A stretch of 64,000 nt of DNA from Cellulomonas fulva (GCF_018531375.1 NZ_JAHBOH010000002.1:558001-622000), one strand, 5' to 3'; counted from the stretch's first letter, positions 8,902-18,007 are shown. A program made the numbers and translations. The notes: generated by a model from the sequence alone, not told the origin.

Positions 8902-10856
8902 CCACGACCGTCGAGGCGGCGAACCGCGAGATCAGCCGGCTGCGTGACCTGCCGTACGGGCTCGCGCGGACGGCCGCGTTCGAGCAGCTCGTCGCGCGGC
9001 TCGAGGCGGAGGGTCCGGAGGCGGCGCGCGCGTACGGCTACGCGGGCCTCGTCGAGTCGCTCGTGTGGGGCCAGGAGGTGCAGAAGGCGTTCGTGCCGTT
9101 CACCCGCTGGCTGCGCTGGGCCGACGAGCACCCCGAGCACCTCGACGACGGCGACTGGCACCTGCTGCACTGGTCGTTCAAGTGGATGGTCTCCGACCTC
9201 ATGGAGTACCCCTCGGTCTCGCGCGAGCAGATCGAGCGCACGCTCGCGGACATGGAGCGCCGGTACGCGCTCGCCGGCAACGGGATGAACGCGGTCCGTC
9301 ACGAGCGGTTCCTGTGGGAGTGGAGCCGCGGCACGCCGGACGCCGCCGCCGCCTACGAGTCCTGGGTCACGACGCCGCGCGACGACTTCTCGCAGTGCGA
9401 GGCGTGCGAGCCCGGCGACCGGGCGTCGTACCTCTTCGACGCGGGCCGCACCGACGAGGGCATCCGGCTGCTCGAGGCGACGCTCCCGCAGGACCCGCGG
9501 TGCGCGACCGAGCCCGCGGACATGCTCTCGCTCCTGCAGCTCGCCTACCTGGACGCCGGTCGCTACGACGACGCCGCACGCACCTACCGGCGCGCGCTCG
9601 CCTCCCTGGACCAGGCGGAGGGCGGCATGGTGGGCGCGCGCGGCCGCCACGTCGTGTTCCTGCTGCGTGCCGGGCACCGCGAGCGCGCGCTCGCGCGGCT
9701 CGTGGCGGAGGGGGCGCTGCTGGTCGCGGCACCGACCCCGTGGCTGCGCCTCGTCTTCCTGCGCCAGGCCGCGGGCGTCACCGCCTGGTGGCGCACGCAC
9801 GAGCCCGAGCGACCGGTCGCGATCGAGGGCGTGCCGGCCGGCACGGTCGCCGAGCTCGACGACTGGGTCCTGGCCCAGGCACGTGCCCTGACGAGCCAGT
9901 TCGACGAGCGCGACGGCACCGACGGCTCCGCCCGCGCGCTGGCGGAGGCGCTGGTGCTCGACGTGGTCACGGAGCCGGTCGACCTCACGGTGCTCGCGCT
10001 CGGCGGGCGGCGCGAGAGCGTCGCCCCGGCCGCCGACGGGCACGGGTCCGGACATGAGCCTGCCGGGACACGGGACGCCGGCCCGGCCGCCGACGGCACG
10101 TCGACGTCGCTCGACGACCGGCTGCGAGCGCTCTCGGCGAGCGCCGAGGACGCGTTCCGCCGCGGTGACCTCGCCGTCGCGGGCGAGGAGTACCAGCGCC
10201 TCGCCGTCGCGGCGCAGGACGGCGGGCTCCTGACCGCCGCGGGCATGGCGTACGCGGAGGCCGCGCGCTGTGCGCAGGAGCTGCACGACGAGGTGAGCGC
10301 GGGCTGGGCCTACGAGCAGGCGGTCGCGCTGCTGCGCGCGGGCGGCGCCGAGCCGCTCGTCGTGGCGGCCGTGGTCCGGGCGTGGGCGCCGGTCGCGGCC
10401 GAGCACGGCCGCGCCGAGGCGCTGCTCGACGAGCTCGCCCGCCTCGATGCCGCGCTCGGTGCCGAACCGGAAGCCGCGGCCGGCGGGGACGCACCCGACG
10501 AGGCGGCCACCGCGCTGCGGGCCGAGCGCGCGCGGCTGACCGACATCCGCGCGCGCACGCTCGCCACGCTGGGACGCGCCGAGGAGGCCGCCGGTCTCGC
10601 GGTGCAGGGCGCGGAGGCGTTCGCCGGCGTCGGCATGATCGCCTCGGCGTCGGACGCGTTCTGGCTGGCGGGACGGCTGCACCGCGACCTCGCGCAGGAG
10701 GACCGGGCGCTGTGGTGCCTGGAGTCCGCGGTCGAGGGCTTCGAGCTGGCGCGGGACCGGCAGCGCCGCGCGGGCGCCGCGGGCGACCTCATCACCCTGC
10801 TGCGGGCGCGGGGCCAGGACGGCCGTGCGGACGAGCTGGCGCGCAGCCTCGCCTGA
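8898..10856 (+). CDS. Tetratricopeptide-repeat protein, HSP90-linked
   Basis: A 652-residue, Ala/Arg/Glu-rich helical protein with TPR-like helical pairs, for example AYLDAGRYDDAARTYRRALASLDQ near residue 215 and AEDAFRRGDLAVAGEEYQRLAVAAQDGG near 415. A low-complexity Gly/Ala/Asp linker around residues 370-400 splits it into two helical halves. No signal peptide or membrane segment is seen, so it should be cytoplasmic. It starts at GTG 8898 inside the stop of the HSP90 gene. TPR proteins commonly serve HSP90 as co-chaperones in eukaryotes; a similar pairing here is an inference from coupling. Confidence 0.75.
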   Translation: MTTTVEAANREISRLRDLPYGLARTAAFEQLVARLEAEGPEAARAYGYAGLVESLVWGQEVQKAFVPFTRWLRWADEHPEHLDDGDWHLLHWSFKWMVSDLMEYPSVSREQIERTLADMERRYALAGNGMNAVRHERFLWEWSRGTPDAAAAYESWVTTPRDDFSQCEACEPGDRASYLFDAGRTDEGIRLLEATLPQDPRCATEPADMLSLLQLAYLDAGRYDDAARTYRRALASLDQAEGGMVGARGRHVVFLLRAGHRERALARLVAEGALLVAAPTPWLRLVFLRQAAGVTAWWRTHEPERPVAIEGVPAGTVAELDDWVLAQARALTSQFDERDGTDGSARALAEALVLDVVTEPVDLTVLALGGRRESVAPAADGHGSGHEPAGTRDAGPAADGTSTSLDDRLRALSASAEDAFRRGDLAVAGEEYQRLAVAAQDGGLLTAAGMAYAEAARCAQELHDEVSAGWAYEQAVALLRAGGAEPLVVAAVVRAWAPVAAEHGRAEALLDELARLDAALGAEPEAAAGGDAPDEAATALRAERARLTDIRARTLATLGRAEEAAGLAVQGAEAFAGVGMIASASDAFWLAGRLHRDLAQEDRALWCLESAVEGFELARDRQRRAGAAGDLITLLRARGQDGRADELARSLA

Positions 10857-10938
10857 CGGGTCGACCACAGGCGGGCAGCCAGGTCGCAGGGCGGCCGCGC
10901 CGGGGACGGTCGGGTACGGGCGGCAGAGGTGCGGGCAG

Positions 10939-10944
10939 TACGGT
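10939..10944 (+). promoter_or_regulatory. -10 box TACGGT of the LigB-like/miaA operon
   Basis: TACGGT ends seven bases before the ATG at 10952, with no Shine-Dalgarno between, giving a probable leaderless mRNA. Confidence 0.5.
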
Positions 10945-10951
10945 CCTGCCT

Positions 10952-11815
10952 ATGCTCGTCGCCGCCGTCCTGGTCCCGGACACCGCGCTGCTCGTCCCCG
11001 GGGTGGCGGGCCGCGCGGACGTCGCGGTGGACCTCCGGGCCGCGGTGCTGGACGCGCTGCGTGGCGCGCTGGACTCCGCGCCCGGCGCCGAGGTCGTCGT
11101 GGTCGCTCCCGCCGACGAGCGCCGGGTGCCGGCCGACGAGCGCCGGGCGCCGGCCGACCGGCACGAGCCCGTCGAGCTCGCCGGCTCCGTCACGGCGAGC
11201 CTGGCGGCGGCGGGGGTACCCGACGCGTTGCTCATCACCGTGCCGGTCGTCGAGCTCGCGGCGCCCCGCACCGGTCCGGAGCGACGGGGCGCTCGGCTGG
11301 TCGAGCGGCCACCCTCGGTCGCGAGCGCGGTGGCGCTCCACCTGCTCGTCGCCGCCGGCCGTACCTGCGCCGTGCGCGTCGTCGAGGTGCCACGGGCGCC
11401 GCGGGACACCGACGACACGGCCGGCACCTGGACCGAGCTCGGGCGGGACCTGGTCGCGGGTGACGAGGAGGTGGTGCTCGTCGTCGTCGGCTCCGGATCC
11501 GCGCGGCACGGACCGGACGCGCCGCTCGCGGAGGACCCGGACGCCGCAGCCGCCGACCACGCGATGGTCGGAGCCTTCGAGCAGCCCGACCCCGCCGCGC
11601 TCGCGGTGCTCGCCGAGACCCTCACGGCGCGCGACGCGACCCGCCTCGCGGTGTCCGGCTGGGCGCCGTGGCACGTCCTGGCGGGTGCCGTCGCGGCCGG
11701 GCCGGTGACGTCCGGTGCCGCCCCCGACGCGCGCTCCGCGGTGACGGCCGACGTCACGGCTCCCGTGCTCCTCGGCGCCCAGCACGTCGTCGGGACGTGG
11801 CGGGTGAGCGCATGA
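10952..11815 (+). CDS. LigB-like (class III extradiol dioxygenase subunit B-like) protein
   Basis: A 287-residue protein of the family named for resemblance to the catalytic B subunit of class III extradiol dioxygenases. It opens with LVAAVLVPDTALLVPGVAGR and later has VVLVVVGSGSARHGPDAPL and GWAPWHVLAGA. The usual metal-binding His pair of true LigB enzymes is not obvious, so dioxygenase activity is doubtful. It overlaps miaA by four bases (ATGA). Genes of this family sit between miaB and miaA in many actinobacteria as far as I recall, which hints at a role near tRNA modification. Bases 11113-11160 hold an 18-bp in-frame duplication (ADERR-V/A-P). Confidence 0.7.
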   Translation: MLVAAVLVPDTALLVPGVAGRADVAVDLRAAVLDALRGALDSAPGAEVVVVAPADERRVPADERRAPADRHEPVELAGSVTASLAAAGVPDALLITVPVVELAAPRTGPERRGARLVERPPSVASAVALHLLVAAGRTCAVRVVEVPRAPRDTDDTAGTWTELGRDLVAGDEEVVLVVVGSGSARHGPDAPLAEDPDAAAADHAMVGAFEQPDPAALAVLAETLTARDATRLAVSGWAPWHVLAGAVAAGPVTSGAAPDARSAVTADVTAPVLLGAQHVVGTWRVSA

Positions 11816-12789
11816 CCGTGTCCCCGCCCGCCGGCCCCCTCGTCGTGACCGTCGTCGGGCCGACGGCGACCGGCAAGTCCGACCTGGCGCTCGAGCTCGC
11901 GCTGGCGCTGGGCGGCGAGGTGGTCAACGCCGACGCGCTGCAGCTGTACCGCGGGATGGACATCGGCACCGCCAAGCTCGCGCCGGACGAGCGCCGCGGG
12001 GTGCCCCACCACCTGCTCGACGTCCTGGACCCGGCGCAGGAGGCGTCGGTCGCGGACTACCAGCGGTGGGCCCGCGCGGCGATCGACGACTGCCACGCGC
12101 GCGGACGGCGTGTGGTCGCGGCCGGCGGGTCCGGCCTCTACGTGCGCGCGCTGCTGGACCACATGGAGTTCCCCGGCACCGACGCGCAGGTGCGGGCGGG
12201 CCTCGAGGATCGCGTCGAGGCGGAGGGCTCGCGGGCCCTGCACGACGAGCTCGCGCGCCTCGACCCTGAGGCCGCGGCGGCCATAGGCCCGCGCAACGCC
12301 CGTCGGATCGTGCGCGCCCTCGAGGTGATCGCCCTGACCGGCCGGCCCTACTCGTCGGCCCTCCCGCAGCACGTGTACGAGGTGCCGGCGGTGCAGATCG
12401 GGCTCGACTGCGACCGCGCGCTGCTCGACGAGCGCATCGCCGCCCGCACCGACCGCATGTACGACGCGGGGCTGGTCGAGGAGGTCGAGCGCCTCGTCGC
12501 GCACGGTTGGGGACGGACCGCGGCCCGCGCGGTGGGCTACGCCGAGGCCGTCGGGTTGCTGCGCGGCGAGCTGACGCCCGACGAGGCGCGCGCGGCGACG
12601 AGCGCCGGGACGCGGCGGCTCGCGCGCAAGCAGATGGGCTGGTTCGGTCGGGACCCGCGCGTGCACTGGCTGGACGCCCAGGACCCCGACCTCGTCGCGC
12701 GGGCGCTGGCGCTCGTCGCCCGGGCCGACCGTGGCGAGCTCGGCCCGGCGACGGACGACCCCGCGCCCCGCCGTAGTCTGGGCTCATGA
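11812..12789 (+). CDS. miaA: tRNA dimethylallyltransferase MiaA
   Basis: MiaA transfers the dimethylallyl group from DMAPP to A37 of tRNA, the substrate of MiaB. The 325-residue protein has the P-loop GPTATGKSD (from residue 16), the DMAPP/tRNA motifs NADALQLYRGMDIGTAK and GVPHHLLD, the GGSGLYVRAL segment, and GPRNARRIVRALE. Length is normal for the family. It starts at ATG 11812 within the stop of the LigB-like gene and ends in the start of dapF (ATGA), so four genes form one coupled unit. Confidence 0.96.
   Translation: MTVSPPAGPLVVTVVGPTATGKSDLALELALALGGEVVNADALQLYRGMDIGTAKLAPDERRGVPHHLLDVLDPAQEASVADYQRWARAAIDDCHARGRRVVAAGGSGLYVRALLDHMEFPGTDAQVRAGLEDRVEAEGSRALHDELARLDPEAAAAIGPRNARRIVRALEVIALTGRPYSSALPQHVYEVPAVQIGLDCDRALLDERIAARTDRMYDAGLVEEVERLVAHGWGRTAARAVGYAEAVGLLRGELTPDEARAATSAGTRRLARKQMGWFGRDPRVHWLDAQDPDLVARALALVARADRGELGPATDDPAPRRSLGS
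12774..12779 (+). promoter_or_regulatory. -10 box TAGTCT inside the end of miaA, for dapF
   Basis: TAGTCT followed by six bases and the ATG of dapF at 12786. It would give dapF a leaderless mRNA of its own in addition to read-through from miaA. Confidence 0.45.
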
Positions 12790-13775
12790 CCGTGACCGCC
12801 GGGACCTCGCCCACCGAGAGCTCGCACGCCGCGCCCGCCGCGAGCCCGACGCTGCACGTCACCAAGGGGCACGGCACGCAGAACGACTTCGTCCTGGTCG
12901 ACGACCGCGACGGCGTGCTCGAGCTCGGCGCCACGCTCGTGCGGGCGCTCGCGGACCGCCGTGCCGGCGTGGGCGCCGACGGCGTGATCCGGCTCGTCGC
13001 AACGCAGCACGTCCCCGAGGGCGCGCCGCTGCTCGCCTCCGCACCGGACGCGCGCTGGTTCATGGACTACCGCAACGCCGACGGGTCGATCGCGGAGATG
13101 TGCGGCAACGGCGTGCGCGTGTTCGCGCTGTACCTGGACCGGCTCGGCCTGTGGCCCGACGGTGAGGAGCTCGCGGTCGGGACGCGCTCGGGGGTCATGC
13201 GGGTGCGCCGCGTCGCCGTGCCGGCCGGGGTCGACGACACGGCGTGGTTCGCGTTCGACATCGGGCGCTGGCACGTGCCCGGGGGAGCGGACGCCGTCGC
13301 CGCGGGGTTCGACGCGGAGGTCGCGGTCGCCGGGCTCGCCGTGGCCCGGCCGGCGCTCGGGATCGACGTGGGCAACCCGCACACGGTGCTCGCGCTGCGG
13401 GACGAGGCGGAGCTCGAGGCCGTCGACCTGACGCGCGCGCCACAGGTGCACCCCGTCCCGCCGCAGGGCAGCAACATCGAGCTCGTCGTGCCGCTGGGCG
13501 AGTCCGACGTCGACGGGCGCACGACCGCGCGCATCCGGATGCGCGTCCACGAGCGCGGCGTCGGCGAGACCCGCTCCTGCGGTACGGGAGCCGTCGCGGC
13601 CGCCATGGCCGTGCGGACGTGGGCGGGCGCCGGCGCGCCGGACGACTGGCTGGTGGACGTCCCGGGCGGCACGGTCCGCGTGCGCTCCCTGCCGGACGGC
13701 CGCGCCGAGCTCGCGGGACCGGCGGTGCTCGTGGGCGAGATGGACGTCGACCTCGCCGCGCTGCTCGACCGGTGA
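12786..13775 (+). CDS. dapF: Diaminopimelate epimerase DapF
   Basis: DapF converts LL- to meso-diaminopimelate, the last step before lysine and, where used, peptidoglycan. The 329-residue protein has both catalytic cysteines: Cys106 in EMCGNGVR and Cys265 in ETRSCGTGA. Other family blocks are GHGTQNDFVLVDD, GADGVIRL, MDYRNADGS and DVGNPHTV. The start is ATG 12786, overlapping miaA. About 23 Thr/Ser/Ala-rich residues precede the conserved HVTKGHGTQND. Confidence 0.96.
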   Translation: MTVTAGTSPTESSHAAPAASPTLHVTKGHGTQNDFVLVDDRDGVLELGATLVRALADRRAGVGADGVIRLVATQHVPEGAPLLASAPDARWFMDYRNADGSIAEMCGNGVRVFALYLDRLGLWPDGEELAVGTRSGVMRVRRVAVPAGVDDTAWFAFDIGRWHVPGGADAVAAGFDAEVAVAGLAVARPALGIDVGNPHTVLALRDEAELEAVDLTRAPQVHPVPPQGSNIELVVPLGESDVDGRTTARIRMRVHERGVGETRSCGTGAVAAAMAVRTWAGAGAPDDWLVDVPGGTVRVRSLPDGRAELAGPAVLVGEMDVDLAALLDR

Positions 13776-14131
13776 CGGCGCGCGCGGTGGCCACGGTTCC
13801 GCGGGCGAGGGACGGGGAGACGGAGCGGCTGACGGCCGCCGATCTGGGCGTGCCGCTCGGCGAGCGCGCGACGCTCGTCGAGTTCTCCAGCCGGTTCTGC
13901 CAGCCGTGCCGAGCGGTGCGTCTGCTGCTCGAGCGCGCGGTGGCCACGACCGACGATGTGCGACTCGTCGACCTCGACGTCGCGCAGCACACGGGGCTCG
14001 GTGAGCGGTTCGTCGTCACGTCGACGCCCACCGTCCTGGTGCTCGACGCCTCGGGCACGGTGCGCGCGCGGGCGACGGGGGTGCCGTCGCTGGCTCAGGT
14101 CCGCGCCGCGCTGGCGTCCCTGGGCGCCTGA
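13772..14131 (+). CDS. Thioredoxin-like protein
   Basis: A 119-residue single thioredoxin fold. The redox motif is SSRFCQPCRAV (Cys43, Cys46), followed by LVDLDVAQHTGLGERFVVTSTPTVLVLD with the cis-proline in STPT. No signal peptide or membrane anchor is present, so it should act in the cytoplasm as a disulfide reductase. The GTG start at 13772 overlaps the dapF stop. Its 3' end overlaps the end of the convergent MFS gene by 37 bases. Confidence 0.82.
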   Translation: MTARAVATVPRARDGETERLTAADLGVPLGERATLVEFSSRFCQPCRAVRLLLERAVATTDDVRLVDLDVAQHTGLGERFVVTSTPTVLVLDASGTVRARATGVPSLAQVRAALASLGA

Positions 14132-15612
14132 GCGCTGGGCGGGGCCTGCGCGCGGCCCGGTCGACGCCGCTCGGCGTGGGGTTGCACACGGAGGGCGACG
14201 AGCGCGGAACCCAGCGCCATGACCGCGGCGAGCGCGAGGCACGTGGCATAGGGGACCGGACCGCCGCGGTGGGCGACGGACGTGAAGAGCACGCCCGTTA
14301 CCGACAGCGCGAGAGACGCGCCGATCGAGTCCGCGACCGAGATGGCGGAGCTGTTGGTCCCCTCCGCGCCCGGCGGTGACAGCCGCAGGACAAGGACGGT
14401 CTGGCGCGCGTAGGTCAGCCCCATACCCGCGCCCGCGAGCGCCCACGCAGACACGAGGACTCCGACAGGTGCGCGCAGCGCCGCGCCCACCGCGGCGGAG
14501 GCGATGGCGACCGTGACGGCCGCGGTGCCGATCCGGATCGCCCGCGCGTGCGGGAGCCGCGAGCCGAGCCGCCCTTGCACCCAGGACGCGGTCGCCCAGG
14601 TGATCGCCGCCGCGGTCAGGCTGATCCCGGCGAAGGTGGGCGGGACGTCGTAGCGCCGGGTCAGCAGGTAGGGCAGGTACACCTCGGCGCCGAAGAAGCC
14701 GGCGGCCAGCAGCCCGCGGTCCGCGACCACGGCGGGCAGCCCGCGCACGGCCCGGAGCGTCCCGCGCGGCAGCAGCGGCCGCGCCGCCGCGAGCGCACCC
14801 ACGACGCCCACGACGGCGAGCGTGCCGGTGGCCGCCCCGCCGAGCTCCGGGCTGATGCCGAGCACGAGGACGGCGAGCGCGGCGAGCGTCGCCCACGCGA
14901 CGCGCCGGCCCCCGGTCGCGACCCCGGCCGCCCCGGCTGTCTCGCCGGACGACGCGCCGGACGTCGTCCGGGGCGACGCACGGTCGGGTTCGGGCGCCTC
15001 GGGTGCGACCGGGTCCGGTGCCCCGACGCCGCGCACGCGCGCGAGCACGACGAGAGCGATCGGCGGGACCAGCAGCGCGACGCCGAGGAAGACCCAGCGC
15101 CAGTCCGCCTGCTCGGCGACGAGGCCCGCGACGGGCGGTCCGACCAGGGACGGGACGACCCAGGCCGCCGAGAACCCGGCGAACACCCGCGGGTGCAGGT
15201 CACCGGGGTACAGCCGAGCGACGACGACGTACGCCACGACCGTCAGCGCGCCGCCGCCGAGGCCCTGCAGCAGCCGGCCGCCGGCGAGCACGGCCATGGT
15301 AGGCGCCGTCCCGGCGACGACGAGCCCGGCGACGAACGCGGACGCTGCGGCGACCAGGGGTCGCGCCGGCCCGGCCCGGTCGGCCCACGCACCCGCCGCG
15401 ACCATGCCGACCACGCCGGATGCGAGCGGCGCCGCGAACGCCACGGCGTACAGCGCGGCCCCGTGGAGCTCGAGCGAGACCGCCGGCATGATCGTGGTCA
15501 CCGCGAGGCTCTCGAACGCCGCGAGGAACACCAGGGCGCACATCGCCCACGTCGTCGGCCGCAGGCGGCGCCAGGCCGCACGCGACTCGTCGGTCACCAG
15601 GGCGTCGGGCAC
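14095..15612 (-). CDS. MFS transporter (DHA2-like drug efflux type)
   Basis: A 505-residue membrane protein with about 14 hydrophobic segments. It begins MPDALVTDESRAAWRR, then a first helix WAMCALVFLAAFESLAVTTIMPAV and the motif A region GAWADRAGPARPLV. The motif LLQGLGGGALTVVAYVVVARLYP is characteristic of the 14-TM efflux branch of the major facilitator superfamily. A charged and Gly/Ala-rich loop lies near residues 215-245. The substrate cannot be told. Start GTG at 15612 lies six bases after a -10 TACCGT. Confidence 0.85.
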   Translation of the reverse strand: MPDALVTDESRAAWRRLRPTTWAMCALVFLAAFESLAVTTIMPAVSLELHGAALYAVAFAAPLASGVVGMVAAGAWADRAGPARPLVAAASAFVAGLVVAGTAPTMAVLAGGRLLQGLGGGALTVVAYVVVARLYPGDLHPRVFAGFSAAWVVPSLVGPPVAGLVAEQADWRWVFLGVALLVPPIALVVLARVRGVGAPDPVAPEAPEPDRASPRTTSGASSGETAGAAGVATGGRRVAWATLAALAVLVLGISPELGGAATGTLAVVGVVGALAAARPLLPRGTLRAVRGLPAVVADRGLLAAGFFGAEVYLPYLLTRRYDVPPTFAGISLTAAAITWATASWVQGRLGSRLPHARAIRIGTAAVTVAIASAAVGAALRAPVGVLVSAWALAGAGMGLTYARQTVLVLRLSPPGAEGTNSSAISVADSIGASLALSVTGVLFTSVAHRGGPVPYATCLALAAVMALGSALVALRVQPHAERRRPGRAQAPPSAQAPRDASAART

Positions 15613-15618
15613 CCGAGC

Positions 15619-15624
15619 ACGGTA
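15619..15624 (-). promoter_or_regulatory. -10 box TACCGT of the MFS gene (leaderless)
   Basis: TACCGT read leftward, six-base gap, GTG at 15612. Confidence 0.5.
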
Positions 15625-15716
15625 GCCCCACCCACCGACGGCCCACGCAGCCAGGTCGGACTGCTCGGGGCCGGCGGCGGTCGGGGCCCGGCGTCACGAG
15701 CTCTCGTCGACCGGCG

Positions 15717-16352
15717 TCACGCGGTCTCGTCGGCCGCCGTCACGCGCAGGACGCGGAAGCCGCGCGCGCTGGCGACCCGCTCGACGACCGCGTGGGGCCC
15801 GAGCACGTCCGGGAGCTCGGCGGCGAGCCAGCGGTGCAGCGAGTCGGCGCCCAGGTTCTTGCCGACGACGAGGTGCGCCGCACCACCGGGCGCGAGCCGC
15901 GGCAGCCACTGGAGCAGCAGGTCGTGCAGCGCGGCCTTGCCGACGCGGATCGGCGGGTTCGACCAGATCGCGGCGAACCGCACGTCGTCCGGGACCTCGT
16001 CCGGGAGCACCGCGCGCACCGCGGTCGCCCCGGCCGCGTCCGCGTTGCGGCGCACGAGGTCGAGCGCGCGCTCGTTCACGTCCACGGCCCAGACCCGGGC
16101 GCCGGGGGAGCGCAGCGCGAGCTCGAGCGTGAGCGGGCCCCAGCCGCACCCGAGGTCGAGCAGGTCCCCGGTGGTGGGCGGCGTCGGCACCTCGTCGAGC
16201 AGCACCCGCGTCGCGTGGTCGACGTGGTCCGGGGAGAAGACGCCCCCGGCCGTCTCGACGTGCAGCTCGCGGTCGGCCAGGTGCACGACGATCGAGCGGC
16301 GCTCGTCGGGCGACGCGGGCCGCGCGGTGAAGTAATGGTCGCCCTCGGTCAC
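15717..16352 (-). CDS. Class I SAM methyltransferase, RsmC/RlmG-like
   Basis: A 211-residue methyltransferase. The SAM-binding motif I is LLDLGCGWGPLTLELAL, the acidic motif II is VWAVDVNERAL, and the catalytic NPP motif is IWSNPPIRVGK, which in RsmC/RlmG-type enzymes marks methylation of an exocyclic amine of guanine in rRNA. The protein has only one such domain, like many actinobacterial versions. The rRNA target is inferred from family. Start GTG 16352 follows a -10 TAAGGT by six bases. Confidence 0.85.
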   Translation of the reverse strand: MTEGDHYFTARPASPDERRSIVVHLADRELHVETAGGVFSPDHVDHATRVLLDEVPTPPTTGDLLDLGCGWGPLTLELALRSPGARVWAVDVNERALDLVRRNADAAGATAVRAVLPDEVPDDVRFAAIWSNPPIRVGKAALHDLLLQWLPRLAPGGAAHLVVGKNLGADSLHRWLAAELPDVLGPHAVVERVASARGFRVLRVTAADETA

Positions 16353-16358
16353 GCGCCG

Positions 16359-16364
16359 ACCTTA
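16359..16364 (-). promoter_or_regulatory. -10 box TAAGGT of the methyltransferase gene (leaderless)
   Basis: TAAGGT read leftward, six-base gap, GTG at 16352. Confidence 0.5.
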
Positions 16365-16423
16365 CCGACGCCCGTCGGCCCGCAGCGAAACACCTCGACC
16401 CGCTCGCACGCGCGTGCGACCCT

Positions 16424-16457
16424 GGAGGAACAGCGACCCCGGAGGAACCCAGACCCC
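16424..16457 (+). repeat. Two 17-bp direct repeats in the hflX leader
   Basis: GGAGGAAC-N5-CCCC occurs at 16424-16440 and again at 16441-16457 (four mismatches). Each copy holds a Shine-Dalgarno-like ggagg, but the one used for hflX is probably gagagg further down. Confidence 0.6.
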
Positions 16458-16483
16458 GGGCGACGCACGACGAGAGGAACCGC

Positions 16484-18007
16484 GTGAGCGACACGCACCG
16501 CACCACCACCCCGAGCAGCACGCCGGACGAGCCCCGCTCGCCGCAGCAGCTGGCCGACGACGTGGTGGCACGGGTGCTCGCGAGGGCGGGGACCGCGCTG
16601 CAGTCGGGCGCCACCGTCCACTCGGCCTACGACGGCGACCAGCTGGACCTGGAGGAGCGCACGTCGCTGCGCCGCGTCGCCGGCCTGTCCACCGAGCTCG
16701 AGGACGTCACCGAGGTCGAGTACCGGGCGCTGCGGCTCGAGCGGGTCGTGCTCGTCGGGGTGTGGGGGACGGGGACCGTCCAGGGCGCCGAGGTGTCCCT
16801 CCGGGAGCTCGCCGCGCTGGCGGAGACCGCCGGCTCGCAGGTGCTCGAGGGCGTGCTGCAGCGCCGGGCCAAGCCGGACCCCAGCACCTACCTCGGCTCG
16901 GGCAAGGCCGCCGAGCTCGCGTCCGTGGTCGCCGCCGTGGGCGCGGACACCGTCGTCGTCGACGGTGAGCTCGCGCCGTCGCAGCGGCGCGCGCTGGAGG
17001 ACATCGTCCGCGTCAAGGTCGTCGACCGCACGGCCCTGATCCTCGACATCTTCGCGCAGCACGCCAAGTCCCGGGAGGGCAAGGCGCAGGTCGAGCTCGC
17101 GCAGCTCGAGTACCTGCTCCCGCGCCTGCGCGGGTGGGGCGAGTCCATGTCGCGGCAGGCGGGTGGGCAGGTCGGCGGTGCCGGCGCCGGGATGGGCTCG
17201 CGCGGACCCGGTGAGACCAAGATCGAGCTCGACCGGCGTCGGATCCGCAACCGGATGGCCAAGCTGCGGCGGGAGATCGCGGCGATGCAGCCGGCCCGGC
17301 TGACCAAGCGCGCGTCGCGCAAGCGCAACGCCATCCCCTCGGTCGCCATCGCGGGGTACACGAACGCGGGCAAGTCCTCGCTGCTCAACCGGCTCACGAA
17401 CGCGGGCGTGCTCGTCGAGAACGCGCTGTTCGCGACGCTGGACCCGACGGTCCGGCGCGCCGAGACGAGCGACGGGCGCCTGTACACGCTCGCGGACACG
17501 GTCGGGTTCGTGCGCGCCCTGCCGCACCAGCTCGTCGAGGCGTTCCGTTCCACCCTCGAGGAGGTGGCCGACGCGGACCTGATCCTGCACGTCGTCGACG
17601 CCTCGCACCCCGATCCCGAGGGCCAGATCGCGGCCGTGCGGCACGTGTTCGCGGACATCCCGGGCGCCATGGACGTGCCCGAGATCATCGTGCTGAACAA
17701 GGCGGACCTGGCGGAGCCGGAGGCGATCGCGCGGCTGCGCTCGCGCGAGCTGCACTCGATCGTCGTCTCGGCGCACAGCGGCGAGGGCATCGTCGAGCTC
17801 CAGGAGCTCGTCGCGGACCAGCTGCCGCGTCCGGGCGTGGCGGTCGACGTCGTCGTGCCGTACCACCGCGGCGACCTGGTGAGCCGCGTCCACGAGCACG
17901 GGGACATCCAGGCGGAGGAGCACGTCGAGCAGGGCACGCACCTGCGCGCCCGCGTCGACGAGTCCCTCGCGGCCGAGCTCGAGGCCGCGGCCGCCCGCAC
18001 GGCGTGA
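16484..18007 (+). CDS. hflX: GTPase HflX (ribosome-splitting factor)
   Basis: HflX is a ribosome-associated GTPase that splits stalled 70S ribosomes under stress. The 507-residue protein has the N-terminal HflX domain (VLQRRAKPDPSTYLGSGKAAEL, then VVDGELAPSQRRALED), the SGP-like Gly-rich segment ahead of GPGETKIELDRRRI, a coiled-coil, and the G domain: G1 GYTNAGKSSLLN (near residue 290), G3 DTVGFVRALPHQLVEAF, G4 NKAD, and a C-terminal HRGDLVSRVHEHGDI. The GTG start at 16484 is the first in frame after the leader and has the Shine-Dalgarno gagagg eight bases upstream. Confidence 0.95.
   Translation: MSDTHRTTTPSSTPDEPRSPQQLADDVVARVLARAGTALQSGATVHSAYDGDQLDLEERTSLRRVAGLSTELEDVTEVEYRALRLERVVLVGVWGTGTVQGAEVSLRELAALAETAGSQVLEGVLQRRAKPDPSTYLGSGKAAELASVVAAVGADTVVVDGELAPSQRRALEDIVRVKVVDRTALILDIFAQHAKSREGKAQVELAQLEYLLPRLRGWGESMSRQAGGQVGGAGAGMGSRGPGETKIELDRRRIRNRMAKLRREIAAMQPARLTKRASRKRNAIPSVAIAGYTNAGKSSLLNRLTNAGVLVENALFATLDPTVRRAETSDGRLYTLADTVGFVRALPHQLVEAFRSTLEEVADADLILHVVDASHPDPEGQIAAVRHVFADIPGAMDVPEIIVLNKADLAEPEAIARLRSRELHSIVVSAHSGEGIVELQELVADQLPRPGVAVDVVVPYHRGDLVSRVHEHGDIQAEEHVEQGTHLRARVDESLAAELEAAAARTA

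Noticed and set aside
13772-15612. Convergent overlap of thioredoxin and MFS genes as an annotation error
   Set aside because: Both proteins are complete to family-like ends, and a 37-base tail overlap is ordinary in compact genomes.
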